Source: Forficula auricularia (taxonomy: Eukaryota; Arthropoda; Insecta; Dermaptera; Forficulidae). From it: DNA of 64,000 nt. The notes under the pieces were generated by a model. It had not been told where the DNA came from, ran no database searches, and saw only the letters and a program-made list of their open reading frames with translations. Below, piece after piece: positions 1 through 10,146 of the stretch (position 1 is its first letter; every line of letters starts with the position of its first letter). The stretch lies in contig JALMQS010000085.1 of the NCBI GenBank assembly GCA_024734495.1, forward strand, positions 22,201,077-22,265,076, written 5' to 3'. Both the position numbers and the translations under genes were made by a program.

Positions 1-190
1 ACCCCAGAAGTCTACAAATGCAAAAAGTAACATCCCACAATTGGTGGGGGGGGGGGGTCAAAAATTAATAATCTAGGCTATTTGAGCAAACTCAACCAAA
101 TTTTGTATACATAATCAGTGGGGCCCCAGGAGTCTAAAAATGGAAAAACTAACCCTCGTCCCTTAAATGATTATTAATAATTTTATTAAA
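1..190. repeat. Helitron-type G-rich repeat units (flank)
   Basis: Degenerate units of about 120 bp share the core CAAATTTTGTATACATAATC, followed by a GTGGG-type block and a G-run (48-57). The same units recur inside the Helitron candidate at about 648 and 766, and a related one at about 54690. No gene is visible here. Confidence 0.5.
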
Positions 191-1085
191 TCTATATATA
201 TAAAATTAAGGTTTTGTCTGTACATTGGTCCAAATCACGCCAAATTTTGGTTGCACACGTTTCAAGCAAAGTTATGAACGAAAACACCCTCAACAAAATT
301 CCTGTCTGTCTGTCTGTATGTTTCAGTGGTTTCTGCGAAAAGTTGCTCACGATTCACGTCAAAACGGCTGAAGGGATTATTATGAAATTTCATATTTATA
401 TCAGATGTCTTCTAACTTACGTTTATAGCTATATAACGTTTTGATATTTTGACCCCAGAAGGAGGTTTGAGGGCCTCACGAATGAAAATTATCAAGTAAC
501 TCCTAAACTATTAACCCTACGGCAAATTTTATGATAAGCAATGTTATAGGGGATGTGATTTCTGACAACTTTTGTTTAAAAAAATCCCTCAAAAAGGGAG
601 GGGGAGGTGAAAAATATGTAAATTCTTGCCCCTCAAAGGATCAAACTCAACCAAATTTTGTATACATAATCTCTGTGCCTCTAGAGAGCTAGAAATGCAA
701 AAACTAACCTCCCAAAATGGGGGGGAAGGGTCAAAAAATGAAAATTCTTGCTCTTGGACCAAACTCAACCAAACTTTGTATACATAATCTGTGGGTCACT
801 AGAAGGCTAGAAATGCAAAAACTGGGTGCGGGGGTGGAATGGGGGGTGGGGTGAGGAGTGAGCCGGAGTATGGTGGGGGTGCAGGGGGTGGTGCGGGGTG
901 GAGTCCAGGGGCATAGCGGGGGTGGGGTCCAGGAGGCTGGGCGAGGGTGTGGGTCACAGGGTTGGAGGGCACGGGGTAGGGTCCGGGGTGGGTGGTGTGG
1001 GGGCGGGGGTTGGGCATGGTCGCGTGGGGAGGGATGGGGGTCCAGGGTGCGTTCCCCCTGGCAAGCAAGAGGGCCTTGCAGCTAG
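191..1085 (+). mobile_element. Non-autonomous Helitron candidate (895 bp)
   Basis: The element opens with TC in TCTATATATATAAAATTAAG, preceded by A, and closes with CTAG followed by T. This matches the Helitron TC...CTRR ends and A/T insertion. A CTGT microsatellite (302-317) lies near the 5' end, as in many insect Helitrons. The 830-1075 segment is strongly G-rich and yields only spurious open frames. A short GCAAG/CTTGC stem precedes the 3' end but is weak. No Rep/helicase coding sequence is present. Confidence 0.55.
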
Positions 1086-1173
1086 TATTAAATATAAGTG
1101 AGAGGCCAGGTTGTATGGTAAAGCCAAGTGGATGGCCACATCAGAACACGTCAGCTTATTTTTTGGGTTGAGT

Positions 1174-1315
1174 TTATTTTGTGATAATGGCTGAAGCGAA
1201 AAAACGTCAAAAAATGTACTAAAGTTAACTCACTTTTTAGGTTAAATATATACGTTGTTGCCAGCTTGTTTTTAGTATACATTTTTCATTATTTATTCTT
1301 TATTATCTCAGAAAC
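1174..1315 (+). repeat. Repeat pair R1, copy 1
   Basis: About 140 bp closely matching 51914-52050, starting at ATGGCTGAAGCG. It includes a short open tail (M-A-E-A-K-K...stop), then a conserved non-coding stretch with TTGTTGCCAGCTTG. Upstream sequences of the two copies differ, so this resembles the 3' tail of a retroposed or mobile unit. Family unknown. Confidence 0.5.
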
Positions 1316-1485
1316 TTTACCGTGTATCTGATATCTCAAATATTTTATTTTACTTAAAAGTATCTTGTAACTTATATTCCAAATATTTTTTATGAGGTAT
1401 CTTGTACATCTCTGAATAATAATGAAATAATTTGTTTAGTTTTTATAATATTGTTAATTATTTTTTGTTTTTTATTTGTTTGAAG

Positions 1486-1602
1486 CAACTAAGAGACGAG
1501 CAACTAAAAAGTTCATTTTATATGTACACACAAGCAAATGACATGTCGAATAGATTATTAGAACAGAATCTGAGATCTGAAATAAGAGAATTAAATCATA
1601 AG
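1486..1602 (+). CDS. Candidate exon of unrecognised gene (penultimate)
   Basis: A 39-codon stretch, QLRDEQLKSS...IRELNHK, opens after a TTTGTTTGAAG acceptor and closes at AAG followed by GCAAGT, the consensus form of a GC-AG intron donor. The peptide is polar and helix-prone, coiled-coil-like. It ends in phase 0 and would join the exon at 5456-5611, also phase 0, across a 3.85-kb intron made largely of transposons. No family was recognised. Further 5' exons would lie left of the window. Inferred from splice signals and coding appearance only; an old TE exon is the main alternative. Confidence 0.4.
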
Positions 1603-1675
1603 GCAAGTATATATATATATATATCTTTATTTAAACTTATATAAACTGCTGTGCAAAATTATCGCATCGATACCA

Positions 1676-2690
1676 ATATTAAATTACCATACAAGGGTTA
1701 TGGCCAAGTATTGAGGCGACGGTAAAAAGAACAATGCCAAAGAAAAATCTAGTTCATTTCTTATCCTCTAGGTGGCAGCACCGTCACATCGAATTTCTGT
1801 TTTTGTTTTTTTTACATACTTTTTAGAAAAAAATAGAAAAAATTATATAAAGCGTTTTTATATGGAATTTTAGAGTTTGAAAATTTTAATATTGTTTTTA
1901 AAACTTTATGTACTCTTCGATTTTTTTAAATTCTATTGATTCTACATATTTTAAGAGCGTGTTGATAGTGGACCTATGATAATTATTATTTTTTTATTAT
2001 TATTATTTTCTTTCAACAAACTAAAATACTAATTATTTATTTTAAACACCTATTAACAATAAAAATTAATTCAAAATAACTAAAAAAAGAGAACTCAATA
2101 TCATAAGTTTTATTGATGATTAGGTAATAGATAATACATTTTTTTGGAAAATTTTCAAAAATGAAAAAAAAAATAGTAATTATCCTATGACCATTATCAA
2201 TCCACAGTCTTCAAATTTGTAGAATGAATAGAAATTCAAAATAAAAAATTATCAAAAAAATCGAAAAGTTCAGTTTCAAAAACAAGATTAAAATTTTCAA
2301 ACTCAAAAATCGCATATAAAAACACCTTAAATAATTTTTTAATATTTGAATTTGGTCTATTTTTGAAGAAATTATGAGCGAAAAACCGAAATTTGATATC
2401 TTTTAAACCAATGATAAAAAATTTCAAAACGGTGCTGCCGCCTAGAGGCTAAGAAATGAATTAGATATTTTCTTTGACATTGTGCTTTTTACTGTCGCCT
2501 TCAAGTATTCTAATCGTACATGGAAAAAGTGTTTGTTTTTTCGAAATATACCAAAAACGGCTGAAACTATTTTGATTACAAAAAATTGGGCGAAACCATG
2601 GAGTTTTAGTCTACAAAAAAGCCGTAATAAGTGAACATAAAAAAATTATATTTTCCGAGATAATAAATGTTTTGCCAAAATTTGTCTATT
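1676..2690 (-). mobile_element. Family G element copy, split by a MITE
   Basis: Segments 1676-1712 and 2502-2690 form one minus-strand copy of a family seen again at 22905-23292 and, 3' end only, at 53048-53130. Read on the minus strand it ends with an ACTTG-GCCAT...ATGG hairpin like other copies. The MITE at 1713-2501 separates the hairpin from the body. Confidence 0.5.
1713..2501 (+). mobile_element. MULE-like MITE M1, copy 1
   Basis: A 789-bp element with long imperfect terminal inverted repeats. Left end GAGGCGACGGTAAAAAG, right end as complement AAGGCGACAGTAAAAAG. It is flanked by a perfect 8-bp direct repeat CAAGTATT (1705-1712, 2502-2509). Long TIRs and an 8-9 bp duplication suggest Mutator-like or hAT-like origin. 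It inserted into a family G element. Copy 2, at 9280-10140, is in the opposite orientation. The open frame inside is AT-rich and not credible. Confidence 0.65.
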
Positions 2691-2691
2691 T

Positions 2692-2903
2692 TTGATGTCG
2701 TAGAAAAAAAAATAGTTCTAATGAAAGTTGTATTACAGTTTTTTTTTTTTTAGATTAAGGATATGTAAAGAAAAATATAGGTTTCCATTCAAAAAACAGA
2801 ACGTTGAAATACCCTTGAAAGCTTGTTCTAGTTAGATAAACAATAGCCTAGTTTTGTTTCCCCCTAGATATAAATAAACTTTTATTTGAAACTTTTTTTT
2901 TAT
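2692..2903 (-). repeat. Foldback family Y, single arm
   Basis: Matches one arm of the foldback at 39707 and the arm at 53221, including the segments around TTTGATGTCGTA, AAAGCTTGTTCTAG and ATAAACTTTTATTTGAAAC. It ends where the next CAGGGTG element begins. Confidence 0.55.
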
Positions 2904-2905
2904 AT

Positions 2906-3430
2906 ACAGGGTGTTTAGAAAAAGGGTTCTAAGACATCAGAGCGTGATTTCTCACATCAAAATTAGATGAAAAGTTCTAATAATCATAGGCCCAAAAACG
3001 CTTCGTTTTCTGTCTGGCCGCCATTTTTTTTTTTATGAAAAACGTCTATCTTGAGGACAGATGTAGATATCTGTATGAAATTTGGTACACATGTACTTAA
3101 CTACATTATCTACTATTTAAAAAAGTAGCTAAATTTTATCTGGAAATTTTCAAAATGGCGGCCATTTGAAATTTTTAATTATGAATAACTTTTTAATCTT
3201 TCATTTTATTAAAATTAGTATTATTAGATAAAATGTTACCCTTTTTATTGTGAACAAAATGGCACTTTAGTTTTTAAGATCCGATAAAAAATAACAAAGT
3301 TATGACAAAATTTGTAGAAAAATAGGAGGAAATGATGTCGGTCTCAAAAATTCAGTCTCCGAAAGCCAGTAATGGTGATGAGACAAATTTTGTCATAACT
3401 TCGTTATTTTTTATCGGATCTTAAAAAATA
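2906..3430 (+). mobile_element. CAGGGTG-type foldback MITE, right arm truncated
   Basis: Begins TATACAGGGTGTTT. An inverted pair, 3268-3310 against 3378-3425, contains ATCCGATAAAAAATAAC and forms an inner hairpin, but the outer right arm is missing. The motif CCGCCATTTTTT appears near 3020. No coding content. Confidence 0.5.
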
Positions 3431-3926
3431 AGGGGTGATTGAAAGTATGGCGCCTTTTTTGTTATGATGGTTGTAAGTCCCCAAGGCTAAGTGGATCACA
3501 TCTTTTTCTTTCTTCGTCCAGACTTAAGACTCCGCAGACTCCAATAGCGTAATCCGTAGTAGTCTTGTGATAAATATATTTTGAAGCGAAGCTTTTATTC
3601 GGACGTTCTGGGCGCTCGCCGCCCCGGCCACTCTATCCGAGCTAAGCGTCAGATTTTAAAAGCGTAACACGAGTGGTGCGTGCGCACTGTCCCCCCACCT
3701 CAGTAGGCGTGGTCTGATGTCACACTTTGGTCTCATGTCAGGGCAGCCACTTGTTGGAATATTTCAATATCCGTTGCGATCAGCTGTTTCGTTTAACCTT
3801 TCTGCTGATTACAAATAAATCGTGTAAATTGTAGTTTTTATGAGACTAGAATTGTTAACTTCGCCGTAGAGTTATTGTGTTGTGTTTTGTGAATCTATAA
3901 TTTGGTACACAAATTGAAAGTGAGAC

Positions 3927-4038
3927 ATGGAGAGTGATCCAGAGAATAATTTTCATTCTCAACACATACAAGTTGATGATGTAGCTGGAACTTCTGGCAC
4001 TATTCAAAATGTTCCAAATTTATCAGGAGAGTCGCAAG
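3927..4038 (+). CDS. Possible 5' exon of family X ORF
   Basis: ATG at 3927 with context GAGACATGG opens a 37-residue polar peptide, ending near GAGTCGCAAG followed by GTTACA, a possible donor. The frame continues into the palindrome arm, where it becomes lysine-rich and AT-biased, so only the first part looks codon-like. No homology was recognised. It may be a remnant first exon of the element's own gene, or chance. Confidence 0.2.
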
Positions 4039-4058
4039 GTTACAAAAACAAAAAGTGC

Positions 4059-5233
4059 CGTCTCATGAATTTGAGCGCCACCATGCGAGCAAAATGGAAA
4101 TCTTGCAGTCAAATCCAACTTTCGGCTACCGACAAAATTAAAAAAAAAAAATTGAGCGTCATGGAAAAAATATATATTGTGTCCGTTTAATGTTATATAT
4201 GATTTAATAAGATCGATTTTAAATAATTTACGCATTTAAATATTATGCGCTTTATGTAGTTTACGCTTTTCTCGCTAGAGTGTGCATGTTTTCAGGGTAC
4301 CATATTTTTGACAGGCTGTCCTGTATTGTTATATACAGTATTTGATATAACAAAGAATAATTGCTATATCAATGAGAATTGTTTTTGACCGCGCTTATTT
4401 GAAAAAAAGTGCCGTCTAGGGACGCCTGAAAGAAGCGAAGCTTTATAATATAAAGCGAAGGAACTAAGCGTTCAAAAAAATTAAGACTTGAGAAAAGAAA
4501 AGCCTTGAGGGATGAAAAAAATAAAGACTTGAGAAAATAAAAAAAAATAAAACTGATAACTTGGGAAAATAAAAAAAATGAATACATTAAAAATAAAAGA
4601 CGCGCCCAAAAACGCAAGGCTACAGCGGAGCTCTCTTCACGATTAGAACAAAAAAATAGGAGAGCTCCGCTGTAGCCTTGCGTTTTTGGGCGCGTCTTTT
4701 ATTTTTAATGTATTCATTTTTTTTATTTTCCCAAGTTATCAGTTTTATTTTTTTTTATTTTCTCAAGTCTTTATTTTTTTTCATCCCTCAAGGCTTTTCT
4801 TTTCTCAAGTCTTAATTTTTTTGAACGCTTAGTTCCTTCGCTTTATATTATAAAGCTTCGCTTCTTTCGGGCGTCCCTAGACGGCACTTTTTTTTCAAAT
4901 AAGCGCTGTCAAAAACAATTCTCATTGATATAGCAATTATTCTTTGTTATATCAAATACTGTATATAACAATACAGGACAGCCTGTCAAAAATATCATAC
5001 CATGAAAACAGCACACTCTAGCGAGAAAAACGTAAACTACATAAAGCGCATAATATTAAAATGCGTAAATTATTTAAAATCGATCTTATTAAATCATATA
5101 TAACATTAAACGGACACAATATATATTTTTTCCATGACGCTCAAGTTTTTTTTTAATTTTGTCGGTAGCCGAAAGTCGGATTTGACTGCAAGATTTCCAT
5201 TTTGCTCGCATGGTGGCGCTCAAATTCATGAGA
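4059..5233. repeat. Giant inverted repeat, arms ~575 bp
   Basis: Arms 4059-4638 and 4661-5233 are near-identical reverse complements around a spacer of roughly 22 nt that includes ACGATTAGAACA. They read in from ATGAATTTGAGCGCC and meet at AGCGGAGCTCTC. Few mismatches separate the arms, implying a recent inverted duplication or ongoing arm conversion. Confidence 0.85.
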
Positions 5234-5455
5234 CCAAAAACGGTTTGCTTTTCTATTGTATTTTGACAGACTGTCCTGTATTGGTATATACAGTATTTGG
5301 TTATATTAATTAGAAAAATTTATTTTCAGGTAACCTTTTTTTTTTAGAACCAAATGTCTGGACTATATAGTCTTATCGGTAGTTCTAGCAAAACATAAAA
5401 TATTAAATTAAATAATTATAATTACATTTCATTTATTTATTTTTTTCAATTTTAG

Positions 5456-5611
5456 ATTGATTCAAATTCAAAGCGTGACCGGGATTCCAACCCACTAGCT
5501 GATTTAATAGGCGGGTGTATGGGTATAGCATTAGATACATATCTTGGGGGCCCTAGGGGAATCGCTGCTAGCCCCATGTTGGAATTGATGGACCAAAGGG
5601 CACGACGTTAG
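5456..5611 (+). CDS. Candidate terminal exon of unrecognised gene
   Basis: After a strong TTTTTTCAATTTTAG acceptor, 51 codons run to a TAG at 5609-5611. The peptide begins IDSNSKRDRDSNPL, then a glycine-rich stretch LIGGCMGIALDTYLGG, then a charged end LMDQRARR. Codon use is less AT-biased than its surroundings. It joins the 1486-1602 exon in phase 0. AATAAA signals follow at about 5703 and 5764. The block spanning the stop codon and first ~45 bp of 3' flank is repeated at 6598-6655, so either the gene end was copied or a repeat supplied the stop codon. Function unknown; not matched to a family. Confidence 0.45.
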   Translation: MDSNSKRDRDSNPLADLIGGCMGIALDTYLGGPRGIAASPMLELMDQRARR

Positions 5612-6655
5612 CGCCAACTGGCGACGAAAATATAAGCTTTTTGGTATGATTTATTAAACGTTTATATGACATTTTTTTGTTTACTAATTAATAATTATAT
5701 TAAATAAATTAAAGAATTTGTTTTTGTTATCTCCGCTTAAGGAGTTCCTTTCGCCGCCAATGTTAAATAAAAAAAATATTAGATTATAACTATAACTTAA
5801 TTTTTTATATTCAACGCATTGCCAAATCATACAAGACTTATTATCAACTGATTTGAACAGGGAGATAGGGAGTGCCTGTAAGCTTAGAACTTAGGCGAGG
5901 AAATTGTCTCCTGAAGCGGGTGGAAGAAGAAGCTCGACCGCCATCTTGCATAGTTCAAAACATTGCCAAACATAACGTTATCAAATGAGAAATACATGTT
6001 TAACAAAGAGCTAATACTCTACTAAATAAGCACGTATTTCTTTAATACAAAATACAGTATATTATGTTCCTATGACTATTTTTATGTATATTCATCTTAT
6101 TTTAATGTGAAATAATTTTAATTAATTTCAATTTTCTCTAGATATCTGTAAAAATCAAAAAAAAAACTATAATTTAAAATAGTTTTTTTATTTAGGTGAT
6201 CTTATAATTTTGAAAATCGAAGGTAAAATGATATATATTTTAGTATAGGACCATATGGAAATCTCAATGTTTTGAAAGATTCAAGATGGCGGACTGTGAG
6301 TCAGCGATGACGTAGGCAGGCGACACTTTTCTAGCCATATGCTCCCTCCCTATCTCCCTGGAACTAACATTTCTATTTAATTTTTTTTTATAATTGTTTT
6401 TATTTCAAACATTTACGGCTTTCATATTAATTATTTTTCATTTGTATTTTAACTTATTTTATTAAATATTAGATACTACACTTCTTTTGACTCAACTGAA
6501 GCGAAAGGACCTCCTTAAATAAATATTGAAAAGCCATTATTTAAAGTATTAAAAAAACTAATACAAAATTGTAAATATTAAATAAGATATATAGAGACCG
6601 TGTGTCACGACTTTAGCGCCAACTGGCGACGAAAATCTAAGCTTTGGGGCATGAT
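5597..6655 (+). repeat. Direct repeat pair around the stop codon
   Basis: Positions 5597-5653 and 6598-6655 share TAGCGCCAACTGGCGACGAA and flanks, with a few mismatches, about 1 kb apart. They flank the MITE at 5858-6360. Confidence 0.65.
5858..6360. mobile_element. Long-TIR MITE (CAGGGAGATAGGGAG)
   Basis: 503 bp. The terminal inverted repeats start CAGGGAGATAGGGAG and extend inward through CCGCCATCTTG (5939) matching its complement near 6285. Flanked by GAA on both sides, a possible 3-bp duplication. Superfamily uncertain: CAGGG is hAT-like but an 8-bp duplication is not seen. Confidence 0.6.
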
Positions 6656-6656
6656 T

Positions 6657-7148
6657 TCTTAGACCATAAAAGCCTATAGACACGCCCTGGTGGCGATTTG
6701 GTGAGGCCAACATCACCTACAGATGACGTCACGTCATCTGTAAGTAATAACACTGAAAAATAGCATGGCCACTATAGGAATTATTATACATTGAGATAAA
6801 TTTATCGTAGTTTAGATTATTTATTTTGGATTCCAATAATCGGAAATTAATATTAAATTAATATACCAAAATATTTATTAATTTTTTTAACAAAATGTTT
6901 TATTTTCCATATTTAAATTACATATTTATTATTTTTTAAATAATTCGGGCATCGAGCAACACTCCCTTCCCATGTCCATATATACCCCCTAAGGTTCCTC
7001 CTTTCCAATAAAAAAAGAATCATTGAAATCGGACAATAAACAATGAAGTTATTCGAGAACGTGACGTCATCTGTAGGTGATGTTGGCCTCACTTCACTCT
7101 GTGTTGAGAGTAGCAGAGGGCGTGTCTATAGGCTTTCATGGTCTAAGA
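6657..7148. mobile_element. Long-TIR MITE with CRE-like palindrome
   Basis: Inverted repeats TCTTAGACCAT(A/G)AAAGCC... define both ends and include GGCCAACATCACCTAC. Just inside the left TIR, 6720-6740 is a 21-bp palindrome containing TGACGTCA, the CREB/ATF core. No coding content. Confidence 0.65.
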
Positions 7149-7924
7149 TCCCTCCTAAGCTCTGTTCACTCCTTTATCTATGATATATACTAGAATACAA
7201 TATTTGAATAAATTAACACAAGAGAGCGCTAGTAGTGCTGCCTCTATGTTTAACGCATAGTCCCTATTAAGATCAAATTTATTTAAATAAATACGATTAT
7301 ATAATAATCCAACTGAACATGTATGGTAAAACAGAACTCGCATTCCTTCTTACCTTTTATACACGGTTTTACATTTCTATTCCTTGACAACTAGCTCCAG
7401 AGCCATCTGGAGGAGCAACTCTCTAATCATTCTAAAACTAGCATTTATAACCTCAAATATAAATACCTCCATGGTTGAATTATCGAATTTGTAATAATCT
7501 TCTAATTTTTAACTGTCTGATTATTATAATCTTAAGAAGAAAAAATAGTTATTATATTTAATAAGATATTAAAAAATATATATGTATATTTATGTACTAA
7601 CGTATATTTTGTATGATATTCAAATAAATAATTTTAAAAAAAACTATACATATATCTTTATTTTCTAATTATATTTTATTACTTTTAATTTTAAACCCAT
7701 GAAGAAGGAGAGACGATCCTCCGAATAGTCATATTTTTTAAGAGCATAAAAATAACGCTCTAATAAATATTTTTATTCAGAATTTGTTTTTCATTATGGC
7801 CTGCCTATTGAGTTCTACCAGTCTGTCTTCATTAGAAAATACCTATAATATTAATTTAATTTTCTAATCTTAATCTAGGTATATATAGGTAATAATATTT
7901 GTAATGAACTATTAGTGAGTTTTA
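7149..7924. other. AT-rich interval, nothing recognised
   Basis: AT-rich non-coding sequence with no repeat partner found in the window and no plausible exon. Confidence 0.5.
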
Positions 7925-8350
7925 AAATTATTTAAAAATTTCGATGTTTTTGAAAATTTTCAATATTTTGATTTTTTTTTTAATTTTTATAAGTAAATCC
8001 CGGCGTTTTTTTACAAATAGGACTTGTGATGCTCTAATCAGGGTTGCCAACTTAGGGAATCCCCCCCCAATTTAGGGCTGGGGTAATTGCACAGAGGTTT
8101 TTTTTTAGGCGGAAAATGTTTAGGGTTTTTTTTGCCAAAAGTCAAGCCACAACATCGCCCAATAGATGGCACTGGCGAAACTCAACTCAAAGAGTGAGAA
8201 TAAAAATTTCCATATGTTCTAAAAAAGTCGCGAAAGGCGCGACCAAATAATAAATAAACACAACAATCCTCTAATTGTTGGACGTTACTAAGCAATACTC
8301 AACAACTCGGTATACAATTTGCTAAATTAGTCCAGTCAAATGGTGTTTTT
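7925..8350 (+). repeat. Repeat A, copy 1
   Basis: Direct match to 10327-10775. Shared landmarks are AGGGTTGCCAACTTAG (8040), CGCCCAATAGATGGCA (8156) and TTCCATATGTTCTA. No coding content. Confidence 0.65.
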
Positions 8351-8970
8351 ATCAGGAAAGTTTTGGGGTAGGTCTGATTTTTTGTATATATATGTTTTTA
8401 AGGGCCCTGAATCCAAATCTCAGGTCTCCTACTAAAATTTCGTGACGCAACGTTGTAGAAAATGCAAAAAACAGGTGAAAATTTCAATTTTTTTGGCCGT
8501 TTTTCACTTATAACTCAAAAACTATCAACTTTTCGTAAATATTTTATTTACAAAATGAAAGTTCATAAAATTTCCTAAAAATTTTATAATTTAGGTTTGT
8601 TTTCTCGACCAACTGTTCGAGCTCAGCCCAAAATCCAAGTTTTCGACCTCAGCAGTCCCAAAAACTCGCACTTTTTCGATTTTTTCTCATTTTGACCACG
8701 AAGGAGCACGTTTTCGACAAAGGTCAATCTATACATTTTTAAAATAGATTAAATTTGCTACAATTCAAAGAAAGTTTCATCTTTATTGAATAATGGTAAT
8801 CCGTGCCGCAATGAGATTGAAATTTTGAAAAAACTTCAATTTTTGCAAAATTCGCAGTTTTTCCTTCATAAAATGAAAACCAATCATCCTAGAAACTGGA
8901 TTCTTATCTCATTCTTTAGAAAATTTTGTTGACGTAAACGTTTATTTGTACTTTTTTTTAAAACTCTTAG
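8351..8970 (+). repeat. Interspersed repeat E1, uninterrupted copy
   Basis: Matches, inverted, 39290-39706 plus 42210-42290, and in part 52780-53045. Landmarks are AAAATTTCGTGACGCAACG (8437) and GTAATCCGTGCCGCAATG (8798). This copy shows the empty site for the foldback inserted at 39707-42209. Confidence 0.65.
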
Positions 8971-9129
8971 ATTTATAGATATCCAGCATTATTATCCAAA
9001 CAAATGTATAAACTTATACATATATTTCTTTAATAAAATATTCAAATAATAACATGTGATTTGAAAACTTAAATGAGACTTTTTTATCCATCTCCTCCAG
9101 ATCCATGAAATTAGGGTTCCTAGCGAACA

Positions 9130-9279
9130 AATCTTGAACTTTTTTAAAAATCGCTTAAACTAGGCCATCTATTGCTACACGCGAGAAGCAAAAAAAAAAT
9201 CAGCGAAGCTAGCGCCACTATCCAGTCGCTCCGAACTATAACATCGTCCATCAAAAGAACAAACGAGTTAACAGCAAAG
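9130..9279 (+). repeat. Repeat B, copy 1
   Basis: Direct match to 10147-10290 (AGGCCATCTATTG, AGCGCCACTATCCAGTCGC). MITE M1 copy 2 sits exactly between the two B copies. Confidence 0.65.
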
Positions 9280-10140
9280 GAAGCGACGGTAAAAAGCACA
9301 ATGTCAGAGAAAAAAACTAATTCATTTCTTAGCCTCTAGTGGGCAGCACCGTTTTGAAATTTTTTATCATTGGTTTAAAAGATATCGAATTTCGGTTTTT
9401 CGCTCATAACTTCTTCAAAAATAGACCAAATTCAAATATTAAAAAATTATTTAAGGTGTTTTTATATGCGATTTTTGAGTTTGAAAATTTTAATCTTGTT
9501 TTTGAAACTGTACTTTTCGATTTTTTTGATAATTTTTTATTTTGAATTTCTATTCATTCTACAAATTTGAAGACTGTGGATTGATAATGGTCATAAGATA
9601 ATTACTATTTTTTTTCGATTTTTGAAAATTTTCAAAAAAGTTTTTTTATCTATTACCTAATCATCAATAAAACTTATGGTATTGAGTTCTCTTTTTTTAG
9701 TTATTTTGAATTAATTTTTATTGTTAATAGGTGTTTAAAATAAATAATTAGTGTTTTAGTTTGTTGAAAGAAAATAATAATAATAAAAAAATAATAATTA
9801 TCATAGGTCCACTATCAACACGCTCTTAAAATATGTAGAATCAATAGAATTTAAAAATTATCAAAAAAATCGAAGAGTACATACAGTTTCAAAAACAATA
9901 TTAAAATTTTCAAACTCTAAAATTGCATATAAAAACGCTTTATATCATTTTTTTCTAAAAAGTATGTAAAAAACAAAAAGTATGTAAAAAAACAAAAATT
10001 TCAACAAAAAAATATTCAATTTGGACCATTTTTGAAGAATTTATGAGCGAAAAACAGAAATTCGATGTGACGGTGCTGCCGCCTAGAGGCTAAGAAATGA
10101 ATTAGATTTTTCTTTGACATTGTGCTTTTTATCGTCGCCT
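9280..10140 (-). mobile_element. MULE-like MITE M1, copy 2 (inverted)
   Basis: The same element as at 1713-2501 in the opposite orientation, ends GAAGCGACGGTAAAAAGCAC and (complement) AGGCGACGATAAAAAGCAC. Flanks CAGCAAAG and GCAAAAGA give at best a decayed target duplication. The open frame inside mirrors that of copy 1 and is not a gene. Confidence 0.6.
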
Positions 10141-10146
10141 GCAAAA

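Larger units (their letters stand above)
3431..5330 (+). mobile_element. Family X element with a ~1.2-kb near-perfect palindrome
   Basis: The left part (3480-3590) matches 43800-43890 and 44250-44310 (CAGACTTAAGACTC and CAGCAGACTC-type blocks). The 4345-4395 block matches 43727-43790. So at least two loci carry this family. The TE-like promoter region 3600-3930 is relatively GC-rich. A possible first exon, MESDPENN..., follows at 3927. No transposase domain is recognisable. Confidence 0.5.

Noticed and set aside
799..1139. Pro/Gly-rich open frames on both strands
   Set aside because: They come from the G-rich body of the Helitron candidate; composition, not coding.
2236..2427. Phe-rich protein also found at 9339-9545
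   Set aside because: Shared only because both are copies of MITE M1; AT-driven open frame with no start context.
3927..4190. Host gene start MESDPENN...
   Set aside because: Lies inside a multi-copy element and runs into a palindrome arm; listed only as a possible TE exon.
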